Shown here in pieces: positions 25,178 through 33,013 of a stretch of 64,000 nt of DNA. The notes beneath the pieces are model-generated. The model saw only the letters and a list, made by a program, of their open reading frames with translations. It made no database searches and was not told the origin of the DNA. Numbering within the stretch: the first letter of the stretch is position 1; each line of letters begins with the position of its first letter. Made by a program: the position numbers and the translations under genes. The stretch is taken from positions 36,295 to 100,294 of the forward strand of contig CAZBRO010000020.1 in the NCBI GenBank assembly GCA_964494505.1, given 5' to 3'. This stretch comes from CAIYRG01 sp964494505 (lineage in GTDB: Bacteria; Pseudomonadota; Alphaproteobacteria; Micropepsales; Micropepsaceae).

Positions 25178-25912
25178 TCAGAAGCTGATTCCTTCCCGAT
25201 ACCGCGGGTTGGCGACAAATGAGCAGCCGCAGCGGCGCTCAAGGATTTCCAACTGTCTTGGGTCCAAAGCTGCCAGCCACTCGCGAATGCGCCAGAAATC
25301 CACACGTTTGGCGTTCGGCGGCGGAGCCTCTCCGGCGGCCTCATAGGTATGGGCCCAAAGACAATGATAATTCACGGTCTTCCTCTTCACGATTTGAGAG
25401 TTCAGGTTTTTCCCCTTGAGAGCCGCATAGAATACCCGGTCGCAAATCGGCGCGACCTGGGCGGGCATCAGCGAAAAATGATGCATGACGTGGTAACTGC
25501 CGGGCAGGAGGAAAAAGCAATTCGTATCGACGTGGAGTTCGACAGGGTGGTCGGCCGTGTCGATGGGTGAGCCATCCGGCCTGCACAAATTGCGTTGTGC
25601 AATGACATAGTCGCAGTGCTCGATCGTCAGGGACGCTTCGACGCATGCCGAGATGTGATCTTTTTCCAGCCAATTGTCGGCATCGAGAAGCCCTATGCCT
25701 TCGTATCCTCCCGACATGGCCAACAGCGCGCCGACGCCGCGGGGTGTGTTGCCGTAATCCCCATAATTGCGATCGAGCCTTAAGTGGCGCACGGCCTCGT
25801 TGTCGATCCAATCCTGAGGCTGGCCGAAAGAATTCTTTCTCTCGTCATTGCATAATCGCGCCGGAAGGCCGCCCGGTCCATCCGCGATAGCCGCGGGAAA
25901 ACGCGCTCGCAC
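25178..25912 (-). CDS. Glycosyltransferase family 2/A-like protein with disrupted 5' end
   Basis: The frame open from a GTG at 25912 gives 244 residues. It contains NYGDYGNTPRGVGALLA and GIGLLDADNWLEKDHI, the DxD-type nucleotide-sugar/metal site of GT-A enzymes, and a C-terminal WRIREWLAALDPRQLEILER. The usual first strand and helix of a GT-A fold (about 35-50 residues) are missing: an in-frame TGA lies 15 bases upstream of the GTG. Family-like fragments continue upstream in the other two minus frames (VFARGHCLRVLERTDSMSES around 25950-26000; WRIVVRTQSCVIQGF around 26000-26050). This looks like a frameshifted, decaying gene, or a short variant. Confidence 0.6.
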   Translation of the reverse strand: MRARFPAAIADGPGGLPARLCNDERKNSFGQPQDWIDNEAVRHLRLDRNYGDYGNTPRGVGALLAMSGGYEGIGLLDADNWLEKDHISACVEASLTIEHCDYVIAQRNLCRPDGSPIDTADHPVELHVDTNCFFLLPGSYHVMHHFSLMPAQVAPICDRVFYAALKGKNLNSQIVKRKTVNYHCLWAHTYEAAGEAPPPNAKRVDFWRIREWLAALDPRQLEILERRCGCSFVANPRYREGISF

Positions 25913-26124
25913 CCAAGCCAGCCCGTATCACCGGTCCGGCTCTCGGACATTGAGTCGGTTCGCTCGAGAACGCGCAAGCAATGGCCGCGCGCGAAAACCC
26001 TTGGATGACGCAGCTCTGCGTGCGGACGACGATCCGCCAAGCGTGCTCAGAGCGGACCGAAGCAGCTTTAGACTCTATTATGCCGAGGTGCACTGTTCGA
26101 ACGTAATCGTTGTTCGGTCCCGCT

Positions 26125-26778
26125 TTAACCCATGCTTGCCGGGCATTTGCTCGCGGCGCATGTCAGCGGCGTGTGCGCCTGCATCGGGCAGGTCTGCACC
26201 TTCTGCAGGACTTCCATCGCGGAGATGCAATCGAGTTTGTGCACGATGTTCTGCCGTTGGCGTTCGATGGCCTTGACGCTTTTCGATAAGTTCCGGGCGA
26301 TCGCCTTGCTGGAAAGGCCAAGTTTCATCTGACCCAGCACAGCCCTTTCCGTTTCCGTCAACTGGGCGATCTTCCTCTGCACCGTTTCGCAACTCCGGCG
26401 CTTGAGGACCCATTGCTGGTCTTCGAAGCAGAACCGCTCCAATCTGTTGAGAAAGGAATTGTCATCGAGGGGCTTTTCAAACACGGTTGCCGCACCCATT
26501 TCCATGGCGGCGACGACCGTCTGAACGTCTGCGTAAGCGCTGATCAGGATGACCGGCACCGAACTTTTCTTACGCAGCAGCCTCAGCACTTCCAAACCGG
26601 AAAGCGACGGCAAGCGATAGTCGAGGACTACGCAGCCCGGACGTTCGAGGTTCCCTCTGCCGAGAAGAGTTTCCGGATTATTCCATCCTTCGGTTTGCAA
26701 GCCGACGGATCGGATCAGGCCGCACAACGAATCTCGAAACCGGTCGTCGTCATCGACAACGTAAACATGAGCACTCAT
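26125..26778 (-). CDS. FixJ/NarL-type response regulator
   Basis: 217 residues. Receiver domain 1-120: acidic VVDDDD at 7-12, phospho-acceptor Asp53 in VVLDYRLPSLSGLEVL, switch Ser in ILISAYADV and Lys in VFEKPLDD, all FixJ-like. A LuxR-type helix-turn-helix is at about 138-190 (LTETERAVLGQMKLGLSSKA, then KSVKAIERQRQNIVHKL). The C-terminal tail is unusual, with two cysteines (QTCPMQAHTPLTCAASKC). The next gene upstream on the same strand is a histidine kinase, so they form a pair. The pair reads away from the gas-vesicle operon that starts 1.3 kb further on and could regulate it. Confidence 0.9.
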   Translation of the reverse strand: MSAHVYVVDDDDRFRDSLCGLIRSVGLQTEGWNNPETLLGRGNLERPGCVVLDYRLPSLSGLEVLRLLRKKSSVPVILISAYADVQTVVAAMEMGAATVFEKPLDDNSFLNRLERFCFEDQQWVLKRRSCETVQRKIAQLTETERAVLGQMKLGLSSKAIARNLSKSVKAIERQRQNIVHKLDCISAMEVLQKVQTCPMQAHTPLTCAASKCPASMG

Positions 26779-26812
26779 GATTGGCCACTTGCTTTCCCCT
26801 GCTCTTACATCG

Positions 26813-27532
26813 CTATGCTGTCGGCAGAATTATCTCCATGCATGTCCCACGCCGCCGCGAGCGGCAGGAGACGTGTCCGCGGTGCCAACGAACGATATCG
26901 CCCGCGATGGCAAGCCCGAGCCCGCTTCCGTCCGCACGAGTCGTGACAAAGGGTTCGAATATTCGGTCCCGAATGTCTTCGGACAGTCCGCAACCATTGT
27001 CGAAAACCTGAACCGCCGTCGTTACCGGGGTCGTCGCGGCAATACGGATCGTCAGCTTTCGGGCGGCTATTGCCGGGTCGTCGAGGGCTGCAACACTATT
27101 GATCAAGAAATTGTAGAGCGCTGTTTCCAGCAATGCCTGGACGCCGCTCACCAGGGTCTGGTTCGTGCGAATCGCGAGACGAACCACAATCTGTTTGGCA
27201 TCGGCCAACGCCCGAAGCCGATCGATTGCATCCCGGCAAACTTCGACCAAGCAAACAATGGACTTCTTCGTCGGCCTGCGTTCGGTCAGCAATCGTAGAT
27301 GTTTGATCGTTGTGGTCGCGCGTAGCGCTTCCGCCTTGATGCTCTTCAGGTAGTCATCGATATCCTGCGGCCTGACCACCGGCTTGGCGAGATTCCGGGA
27401 AAGCGTATTGACGAGGTTGATGATAGTCCCGAGCGGATGATTGAGTTCGTGCGCTACATAGGCCGTCATGACGCGCACGGTCGTTTCGCGTTCCCATTGG
27501 CGCCCCAGGTCGCTTCCCACGGTTTCCAGCAT
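26813..27532 (-). CDS. Soluble sensor histidine kinase
   Basis: 239 residues from the ATG at 27532 (AAAGG upstream). The dimerisation/phospho-acceptor helix carries His28 in VAHELNHPLG. The catalytic domain has the N box (ALYNFLINSVAAL), G1 DNGCGLSE, the F box region DRIFEPFVTTRADG and G2 GSGLGLAIAG. No membrane helix and no sensor domain precede the His box, only about 20 residues, so it must sense through a partner or be a truncated version of a PAS kinase. The upstream DNA to 28072 has no frame restoring a sensor domain. It ends 34 bases before the FixJ-like gene. Confidence 0.88.
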   Translation of the reverse strand: MLETVGSDLGRQWERETTVRVMTAYVAHELNHPLGTIINLVNTLSRNLAKPVVRPQDIDDYLKSIKAEALRATTTIKHLRLLTERRPTKKSIVCLVEVCRDAIDRLRALADAKQIVVRLAIRTNQTLVSGVQALLETALYNFLINSVAALDDPAIAARKLTIRIAATTPVTTAVQVFDNGCGLSEDIRDRIFEPFVTTRADGSGLGLAIAGDIVRWHRGHVSCRSRRRGTCMEIILPTA

Positions 27533-28072
27533 TGGTGCCTTTCATAAGGGCGCCCATGCGAGCAGCCTATTCGATCTCCCCTGCCTAGGGATCGACGCCC
27601 TTACCGAAGGTAAGCCCTACAGCAACTGGGCAAACATAAATTGACAATTGCCATCAAATCAGACGAGCGACCGTCGATTCGTGCTCATGATGGGAGATCT
27701 TGCGTACGCAATATGCGGGTTCGAGTGATTGCGAATGAAAGTCGGAGGGCCTTTTTGATATTCCCGCGGCTAATGTCGCGCCACAGCTCCCGATATGTGC
27801 GCTTCAAAGGAGCGTTGCACTTTGCCGAAAACACAATGAGCCGATTGCATGACGCCTGCGCGTTCGATCGCACGCGAAATAAGTCACAATAGAAGAGTTG
27901 CAACAGAGGCGGGGAGGGGATTCCCGACGGTGCGCGCATTTCCTCCAAAGCCGGGAATCTCACCCGCACAAATGGGAGTCACCGAAGTGGTGCCGCGCGG
28001 CGAAATTTGAAACTCTGCCTTCACTCACGGACGAGGTCCTTCGTCCGAGATTTTCCCGAACGGAGAGCTCAC
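27533..28072. other. 540-bp intergenic region between the two-component pair and gvpA
   Basis: No convincing gene. A minus-strand ORF of 94 codons (27685-27969) has no family likeness and no ribosome site. It holds the inverted repeat at 27600-27614 and must contain the divergent promoters for the kinase (minus) and gvpA (plus). I could not place a convincing -35/-10 pair: TTGACA at 27640 has no matching -10 element. Confidence 0.6.
27600..27614. repeat. Short inverted repeat upstream of the histidine kinase
   Basis: CTTACC (27600-27605), GAA, GGTAAG (27609-27614): a perfect 6-bp dyad with a 3-base centre, about 70 bases before the kinase start. It could be an operator; weak evidence alone. 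Confidence 0.3.
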
Positions 28073-28285
28073 ATGGCAATTGAAAAAATGAACGCGTCGA
28101 GCAGCCTTGCCGAGGTTATCGACCGCATCCTCGACAAAGGCATCGTGATCGATGCGTGGGCGCGTGTGTCGCTGGTCGGCATCGAGTTGCTGTCCATCGA
28201 AGCCCGCATCGTAGTGGCCGGAGTGGACACCTATTTGAAGTATGCGGAAGCCGTCGGTCTCACCGCGGGGGCTCAAGCCGCCTAA
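28073..28285 (+). CDS. gvpA: Gas vesicle structural protein GvpA
   Basis: 70 residues from the ATG at 28073 (GGAGAG 6 bases upstream). Near-canonical GvpA: SSLAEVIDRILDKGIVIDAW, ARVSLVGIELLSIEARIVVA, then VDTYLKYAEAVGL. GvpA is the small amphipathic shell protein whose ribs form the gas-filled vesicle wall, giving buoyancy. As usual it is the first gene of its operon. A strong hairpin follows within 10 bases, which probably explains higher GvpA output compared with the downstream assembly genes. Two divergent GvpA-family paralogs lie further down the operon (33534 and 35788). Confidence 0.97.
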   Translation: MAIEKMNASSSLAEVIDRILDKGIVIDAWARVSLVGIELLSIEARIVVAGVDTYLKYAEAVGLTAGAQAA

Positions 28286-28290
28286 CGGTG

Positions 28291-28337
28291 CGGTGCACAG
28301 GGGCAGACCCGTCCCCCGGGTTACCCCCTGGGCACCG
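28291..28337 (+). promoter_or_regulatory. Large two-stage hairpin between gvpA and the GvpC-like gene
   Basis: Outer arms at 28291-28303 and 28325-28337 pair at 12 of 13 positions (one A-G mismatch). The inner arms ACCCG (28307-28311) and CGGGT (28317-28321) pair perfectly around a 5-base loop. No T-run follows. Likely a partial terminator or 3' stabiliser that gives more gvpA mRNA than downstream mRNA. Confidence 0.65.
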
Positions 28338-28385
28338 AATTCGATGCATGCCGCGTACCGGCGACACCAACGAGGAGCTAGCAGA

Positions 28386-29003
28386 ATGTCTTTGACAAGC
28401 GAGATGGCCCGCATAACGGGTGAATTCGAGGCGGCTCAGGGTGCGCGTCTGGCCACGGTCGCTAAAATCGGACCGAGCATGCGGCGTGGGAACCACGCGA
28501 ACAAGACTTCCCTCAGACGCACGATGGCCACCCATCGCGCCGCCACCAAGAGCAGCCTGCGCGACATTTTCGGCATTGCGGCCTTCACGCGCGGCGCCGC
28601 GGTAGAGCTGGTTGAAAGTTTCAGAAACGAGCGCGAGAAGTCTGCGAACGACTTGCGGGATCAGCTGGGCGCCTTTGCGGCCGATCTCAAGGAGACTGTT
28701 AGCGAGGCGCTCGCCGATCTGACCGCGACGCGGCTGAAGAAGGCGAGACGGGATGAGAGCACCCGCCGTGCTCAGTTCAAGGACTTGCGCCGTCGCGTTG
28801 ATGCTCTCTTGGCGAGCGCCGGCGAACTGATCGCTAACTTCAATCAGGATCGCGAGCGCGCTGGTAAACTTTGGGAGCAGCATTTGCGCAACGCCTCGCG
28901 CCTGCGCCGCACGGCATCGCGAAAGGCCGTACCGGACGCGCCCGCGCCACGCAAGAAAGCCGCACGGAAGACAGAAAAAAAGCGCAAACGCGCACGGGCG
29001 TGA
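28386..29003 (+). CDS. gvpC: GvpC-like gas vesicle shell-strengthening protein
   Basis: 205 residues from the ATG at 28386 (GAGGAG upstream). The middle is a run of degenerate 32-33-residue helical repeats starting with Val at 73, 105 and 138 (VELVESFRNEREKSANDL, VSEALADLTATRLKKARR, VDALLASAGELIANFNQD), the repeat length typical of GvpC. GvpC coats the outside of the GvpA shell and stiffens it. The N-terminus (SLTSEMARITGEFEAAQGAR) is amphipathic. The last 35 residues are a lysine/arginine-rich tail (APRKKAARKTEKKRKRARA), which is not standard. Position right after gvpA supports the call; identity by repeats rather than by close similarity. Confidence 0.8.
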   Translation: MSLTSEMARITGEFEAAQGARLATVAKIGPSMRRGNHANKTSLRRTMATHRAATKSSLRDIFGIAAFTRGAAVELVESFRNEREKSANDLRDQLGAFAADLKETVSEALADLTATRLKKARRDESTRRAQFKDLRRRVDALLASAGELIANFNQDRERAGKLWEQHLRNASRLRRTASRKAVPDAPAPRKKAARKTEKKRKRARA

Positions 29004-29005
29004 CC

Positions 29006-29185
29006 ATGGATCGTGCCCGGGCCCGAGCTGAGGAAAACCTCAGTGCCGGGTGCGGCGGCGGCTTCGAATTACGGACGTGTGTTCTGCTAGAAAATATGGA
29101 TCGCAATCTGCTGCGCGAATTTGTGGCCGAGGAATTTTCTTGGCAGGGCGAGAGGCGAAACCGAATGAGCGATCGAGGAATGTGA
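29006..29185 (+). CDS. Possible small ORF (59 aa) coupled to the next gvp-cluster gene
   Basis: Starts 3 bases after the gvpC stop and ends in a TGA that shares a base with the next ATG (TGATG). It reads MDRARARAEENLSAGCGGGF and later NLLREFVAEEFSWQGERRN. No ribosome site is clear, and the shorter start at 29096 is possible. It fills what would otherwise be a 180-base gap in a very compact operon. No family recognised. Confidence 0.35.
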   Translation: MDRARARAEENLSAGCGGGFELRTCVLLENMDRNLLREFVAEEFSWQGERRNRMSDRGM

Positions 29186-29919
29186 TGCATTTTGGCAAAC
29201 GGAATATTCGTTCGGCGGGGCGCAGCAGCGGCAGCGTCGAAGTCACGTTGCCGGTCGAACTCGCGGTCCTGGAGGGCATCGCTTGCCGTCTGGACCTACA
29301 CGACGGGCTCGCTCCGGAGATCGTCCTGCAGCCTGATTTAAGGATCATTATGCCGGTCTTCGAGAAATTGTGGGGCTTGCTGAGTCTGGGTCTGGAGGAA
29401 GTCGGCGAGATTGGAGACTTCTCGGAAGCCGACTACGGCTTCGGTCTCTTTCGGGCTTCCAAATTGGGCGCGATGCCTTCGCTTGCTTATGCGGATGCGC
29501 TTCTGATTCATCGCAACCTCGGTGGCGGTGCTGAAATGGCACCGCGTGTGCTTGAGGCTCTTGCGCGCGTCGTCGAAAGCATGGCGGCGGTTGCCGGGAC
29601 CCGGGTTGGCCTCTCGAACGAACTCGCCGTCTTGTTTGGCAACCAAGTGGCCTATCTGGTGAGCGGCGAAACGATCGGCGTGCGCGATGCTTTTGCCCGA
29701 GGCCTTGTATCGCGATCTGCAGGCGTGCCGCGAGACGCCGGCTGCTGCCGGAGCGCGCCGTTGAGCGCAGACAGTTGGCGACACGCGCGGAGCTGCCTGA
29801 TGCATGCGTTTGATCAATTCAGGTCGTGGGACAACCGCCCTAACGCTTATGCCAAGGAGCGCGAGCTTTGGTATCGGGCGTGCCATTTCGAAGGGCGTCT
29901 CGCCGCCACAAACGCCTGA
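29185..29919 (+). CDS. Unknown gas-vesicle-cluster protein, 244 aa
   Basis: ATG at 29185 with GAGG about 7 bases upstream. I recognise no family. Visible parts: an early beta/alpha segment (SVEVTLPVELAVLEGIACRL), a helical middle (FEKLWGLLSLGLEEVGEIGD), SKLGAMPSLAYADALLIHRN and VRDAFARGLVSRSAG, and a C-terminal helix (SCLMHAFDQFRSWDNRPNAY). No leader, no membrane segment. It lies between the GvpC-like gene and gvpN, a place normally without a gene in Serratia-type clusters, so it may be a lineage-specific shell, assembly or regulatory factor. Confidence 0.8.
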   Translation: MHFGKRNIRSAGRSSGSVEVTLPVELAVLEGIACRLDLHDGLAPEIVLQPDLRIIMPVFEKLWGLLSLGLEEVGEIGDFSEADYGFGLFRASKLGAMPSLAYADALLIHRNLGGGAEMAPRVLEALARVVESMAAVAGTRVGLSNELAVLFGNQVAYLVSGETIGVRDAFARGLVSRSAGVPRDAGCCRSAPLSADSWRHARSCLMHAFDQFRSWDNRPNAYAKERELWYRACHFEGRLAATNA

Positions 29920-29963
29920 TTGAGATCTAAGGCGCCGCGGCGCAAACCGGAGATTTGAGAAAG

Positions 29964-30929
29964 ATGTCGAACTCTAACCATTCGGAACGGTCTGGCGTGG
30001 TAACGACACTGGTGCCTCGGGCCCGCGCCGATTTCGTGCGGACGCAAAGCGTCGATGCAACGTCAAAGCGGGCGCTCGCCTATCTCAAGGCGGGCTTTTC
30101 GATCCATTTTCGCGGACCGGCTGGTACGGGAAAGACGACCATGGCCCTGCATGTGGCCGCTCTCCTCGGCCGGCCGATGGTGATGATCACCGGCGATGAG
30201 GAGATGGCGACATCGACTCTCGTGGGCACGCAGCAGGGCTACCATGTTCGCCGGGTCGTCGACCGCTTCATCCATACTGTAACCAAGACGGAAGAAACGG
30301 GGGACAAGCGTTGGGCCGATCACCGCCTGACGACGGCCTGCCGCGAAGGGTACACCGTTATCTATGACGAGTTCACGCGCTCGCGGCCCGAAGCAAACAA
30401 CGTGCTTCTCAGCGTCCTGGAAGAAGGGCTGCTGGTGCTGCCGGCGCAGAACCAAGGCGAAGCCTACATCAAGGTTCATCCGGATTTTCGTGTGATCTTC
30501 ACGAGCAATCCGCAGGAATATGCGGGCGTTCACGATGCGCAGGATGCGCTGGGCGACCGCATCGTGACGATCGATGTGGGTCATGCCGATCGCGATCTGG
30601 AAATCGCCGTTGCAGCGGCCCGCTCTGGATTGTCCCCGGCAAAGGTCGCACCCATCGTCGATATGGTGCGCGAGTTCCGCGAAACGGGCGAATACGATCA
30701 AACGCCCACGCTTAGATCCAGCATTATGATCTGCCGGATGATGGCGCAAGAAAGACTGAGACCCACGGTCGACGATCGCCAATTCGTGCAGTATTGCATC
30801 GACATCCTCGGCTCGAAGTCGGCGCGCACCGAGAAGGCAGACGGCGCGCGCCCGCAGCAACACAAAATGTTGCTCAGCCTGATCGAGCACCATTGTCCGA
30901 GTCGCGCCGTCTTGGCGACAGGCGCTTAA
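29964..30929 (+). CDS. gvpN: Gas vesicle AAA+ ATPase GvpN
   Basis: 321 residues from the ATG at 29964; a TTG three codons earlier is less likely. MoxR-type AAA+ domain: Walker A GPAGTGKT at 51-58, Walker B in YTVIYDEFTRSRPEANNVLL, sensor 1 in FRVIFTSNPQEYAGVH, and an arginine region DALGDRIVTIDVGH. GvpN interacts with GvpC and GvpA and is needed for vesicle enlargement in other species. It has the standard length and lies in its usual position after gvpC. The predicted role is ATP-driven remodelling of shell proteins in the cytosol. Confidence 0.96.
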   Translation: MSNSNHSERSGVVTTLVPRARADFVRTQSVDATSKRALAYLKAGFSIHFRGPAGTGKTTMALHVAALLGRPMVMITGDEEMATSTLVGTQQGYHVRRVVDRFIHTVTKTEETGDKRWADHRLTTACREGYTVIYDEFTRSRPEANNVLLSVLEEGLLVLPAQNQGEAYIKVHPDFRVIFTSNPQEYAGVHDAQDALGDRIVTIDVGHADRDLEIAVAAARSGLSPAKVAPIVDMVREFRETGEYDQTPTLRSSIMICRMMAQERLRPTVDDRQFVQYCIDILGSKSARTEKADGARPQQHKMLLSLIEHHCPSRAVLATGA

Positions 30930-30977
30930 AACCTGGGCCCGTAGCGTGCGGCCGAAAGGCCGCGCAAGGAGAGTAGC

Positions 30978-31328
30978 ATGACGACAGAAAAGAAATCGCC
31001 ATCGAGTGGTCTGCGCAGCATCGCCACCTTGCAGACGATTGCCCGGAGCGCCAAGCCACAGGAGCGCCATCAGTTGGCCAACCGCTACGCACGCTTGGAA
31101 AACGAGCGTGCACGATTGGAGCGCGAAGTAGGCATCTGGGAAGGGCGCCGTCAAACTTCGGCGGACAAGATGGCGAAGGTGCGGGAGGAGATCGATACGC
31201 TGCGGCCATTATTGGACGAGAAAGCGGGCAAGAAATCCGTCCGCCAAAATCGCAGCGACCCACGCCGGAAGGCAATTCTTCCCGATGTCCACGTATCGCC
31301 GAACCGGACAATGCAACTCGACTACTAG
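30978..31328 (+). CDS. Small coiled-coil gas-vesicle-cluster protein (gvpV position)
   Basis: 116 residues, ATG at 30978 with AAGGAGAG upstream. The centre (about 30-80) is a highly charged helix with heptad-like spacing (ANRYARLENERARLEREVGI, ADKMAKVREEIDTLRPLL), probably a coiled coil. The ends are basic and disordered. In the Serratia gas vesicle cluster a small gene called gvpV lies at this place, directly after gvpN and before gvpF, so this may be its counterpart. That is a positional inference, since I cannot align the two. Confidence 0.75.
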   Translation: MTTEKKSPSSGLRSIATLQTIARSAKPQERHQLANRYARLENERARLEREVGIWEGRRQTSADKMAKVREEIDTLRPLLDEKAGKKSVRQNRSDPRRKAILPDVHVSPNRTMQLDY

Positions 31329-31380
31329 ACGCAGAATGCGGAGCTAATGTTTCGCCCTCGATAGTGACAGGAGACAGACA

Positions 31381-31911
31381 ATGACAAAGAAAGCCAGAGC
31401 CGGCGGCAGCCGGGGCGAACCCGAGATCGAAATTGGCGGGCTTTTCCGCAATCTGGGCGAAGCGGTCGACCTGCTCGGAAAACTCGTCGAGATCGGAGGC
31501 ACCAGCGCTCAACAGGGTGAGTTTCGCGTCAAGGGTCTGGGAGATAAGGCCCGCGGCGTCTACGGATTCAGCGTCCGAACGGGCCTTGGCGGCGCGAGCG
31601 GTGCGCGCGTAGAGCCTTTCGGCAATGTTCATCGAAGCCGGGAGGGCTTTGTCGTCGACGAGAGCCGCGAACCGATCGTCGATGTGTTCGACGAACGCGA
31701 CGAGGTCGTGGTCACCGCCGAACTTCCCGGCGCGAAGGACGCGGAGATCGTGGTGGAACTCAAGGACGGCATCCTGAACGTCGAAACCAAGGGCGAACGC
31801 CGCTACGCCAAAGAGATCGAGCTTCCCGCTGCGGTCGATCCGGCGAGTCTGCAGAAGAAATACAATAATGGCGTGCTTGAGATACGCATGCGGAAAAAGG
31901 CAAAGCCGTGA
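31381..31911 (+). CDS. gvpH: Hsp20-family gas vesicle chaperone GvpH
   Basis: 176 residues, ATG at 31381 with AGGAG 9 bases upstream. The N-terminal part carries the GvpH pattern (IGGLFRNLGEAVDLLGKLVE and ARGVYGFSVRTGLGG). Residues about 98-176 are an alpha-crystallin/Hsp20 domain (EPIVDVFDERDEVVVTAELP, then KDGILNVETKGERRYAKEI and NNGVLEIRMRKK with the V/L-E-I motif). GvpH-like small heat shock proteins keep other Gvp proteins soluble during assembly. Its TGA overlaps the GTG start of gvpF by 4 bases. Confidence 0.93.
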   Translation: MTKKARAGGSRGEPEIEIGGLFRNLGEAVDLLGKLVEIGGTSAQQGEFRVKGLGDKARGVYGFSVRTGLGGASGARVEPFGNVHRSREGFVVDESREPIVDVFDERDEVVVTAELPGAKDAEIVVELKDGILNVETKGERRYAKEIELPAAVDPASLQKKYNNGVLEIRMRKKAKP

Positions 31912-32750
31912 ACGCGTCGCTGGCAAGTTCGGCAGGCCGAGCGGTGAACAGACCAGCCGAGGACAGGAAGATCAAAGAGAAGGATCTGAAGGAGGGCCAA
32001 TACCTTTATGCGATCATCGTGTGCTCCGAACCGCGGGAGTTCAAGACCCGCGGCGTCGGCGAGCGCGGCGACGCCGTTCATACGATCAATTATCGCCGTC
32101 TCGCCGCAGTCGTGAGCGATTCACCAGGCCGCGAATACGACAACAGCCGTCGCAACATGATGGCGCACACCGTGGTCCTTGAGGAGGTGATGACGGAGTT
32201 CGATCTTCTTCCGGTTCGGTTCGGAACGGTCGCGGCCGGAACGCACGCGATAGAAAACCGGCTGCTCGCGCCGCGCTACGAGGAGTTCACCACGCTGCTC
32301 GAAGAGATGCACGGCCGGATCGAAGTTGGCCTGAAGGCCTTCTGGCACGAAGGGGCTGCGTTTGAAGAGGTCGTGAAGGAAAACGAGAAAATCCGAAAAT
32401 TGCGGACTGCACTTCAGGGGCGATCTCTGGAGGAGACCTATTACGAGCGTATTCAACTCGGCGAAGCCGTGGAAAAAGCAATGAACCAGATCCGCGCCCG
32501 CGACGAGGAAACAATTCTCTCGCGGCTGAATCCCTTTGCCCGCAAGACCCGGACCAACAAGATCATCAGCGACCGAATGGTGTTGAACGCGGCCTTTCTG
32601 GTCAATCGCGAAAACGGTCCGGCGATGGACGAAGCGGTGAAGCGGCTGGATGGAGAATTCAACCAGCGCCTGATGTTCAAATATGTGGGCCCGGTGCCCC
32701 CGTATAATTTCGTCAATATCGTCGTCAATTGGGGGGATGACGAGTCGTGA
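31908..32750 (+). CDS. gvpF: GvpF/L-family gas vesicle protein (copy 1)
   Basis: 280 residues from a GTG at 31908 that overlaps the gvpH stop (GTGA). Typical GvpF/L two-lobe layout: the first lobe begins GQYLYAIIVCSEPREF and holds VVLEEVMTEFDLLPVRFGTV; the long helix EEVVKENEKIRKLRTALQGR follows; the second lobe ends MFKYVGPVPPYNFVNIVVNW. GvpF/L proteins are minor, essential assembly factors that bind GvpA and other Gvp proteins and may prevent GvpA aggregation. One of four GvpF/L genes in this operon. It couples into gvpG by another GTGA overlap. Confidence 0.93.
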   Translation: MNASLASSAGRAVNRPAEDRKIKEKDLKEGQYLYAIIVCSEPREFKTRGVGERGDAVHTINYRRLAAVVSDSPGREYDNSRRNMMAHTVVLEEVMTEFDLLPVRFGTVAAGTHAIENRLLAPRYEEFTTLLEEMHGRIEVGLKAFWHEGAAFEEVVKENEKIRKLRTALQGRSLEETYYERIQLGEAVEKAMNQIRARDEETILSRLNPFARKTRTNKIISDRMVLNAAFLVNRENGPAMDEAVKRLDGEFNQRLMFKYVGPVPPYNFVNIVVNWGDDES

Positions 32751-33013
32751 GCATTCTCGGCCGCATACTCATGTCGCCTGTGATGGGGCCTATCGGCGGT
32801 CTCGTTTGGATCGCGCGCACGATCGAACAACAGGCACATGACGAGCAATGGGATGAGAGCAAGGTTGCCGGCGCGCTCACGGAACTCGAGATCGACCTCG
32901 ATCTCGGCAAAATCGGCGTCGAAGAATACGAGGAAAGCGAAACCATGTTGTTGCAGCAGTTGAAGGAAATTAGAGAGGCAAAAAATGACTACAAAACTGA
33001 ATCACAAAGTTGA
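32747..33013 (+). CDS. gvpG: Gas vesicle protein GvpG
   Basis: 88 residues from a GTG at 32747, overlapping the gvpF stop. The GvpG pattern is clear: a hydrophobic start (LGRILMSPVMGPIGGLVWIA), then EQQAHDEQWDESKVAGALTE and a helical LDLGKIGVEEYEESETMLLQ. GvpG is a short, mainly helical accessory protein needed for assembly in several species. The last 29 bases overlap gvpO. Confidence 0.95.
   Translation: MSILGRILMSPVMGPIGGLVWIARTIEQQAHDEQWDESKVAGALTELEIDLDLGKIGVEEYEESETMLLQQLKEIREAKNDYKTESQS

Noticed and set aside
27640..27670. TTGACA as -35 box of a gvpA promoter
   Set aside because: No acceptable -10 at 16-18 bases and it is more than 400 bases from gvpA.
27685..27969. 94-codon minus-strand ORF before gvpA
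   Set aside because: No ribosome site, no motif, poor codon pattern; treated as intergenic.
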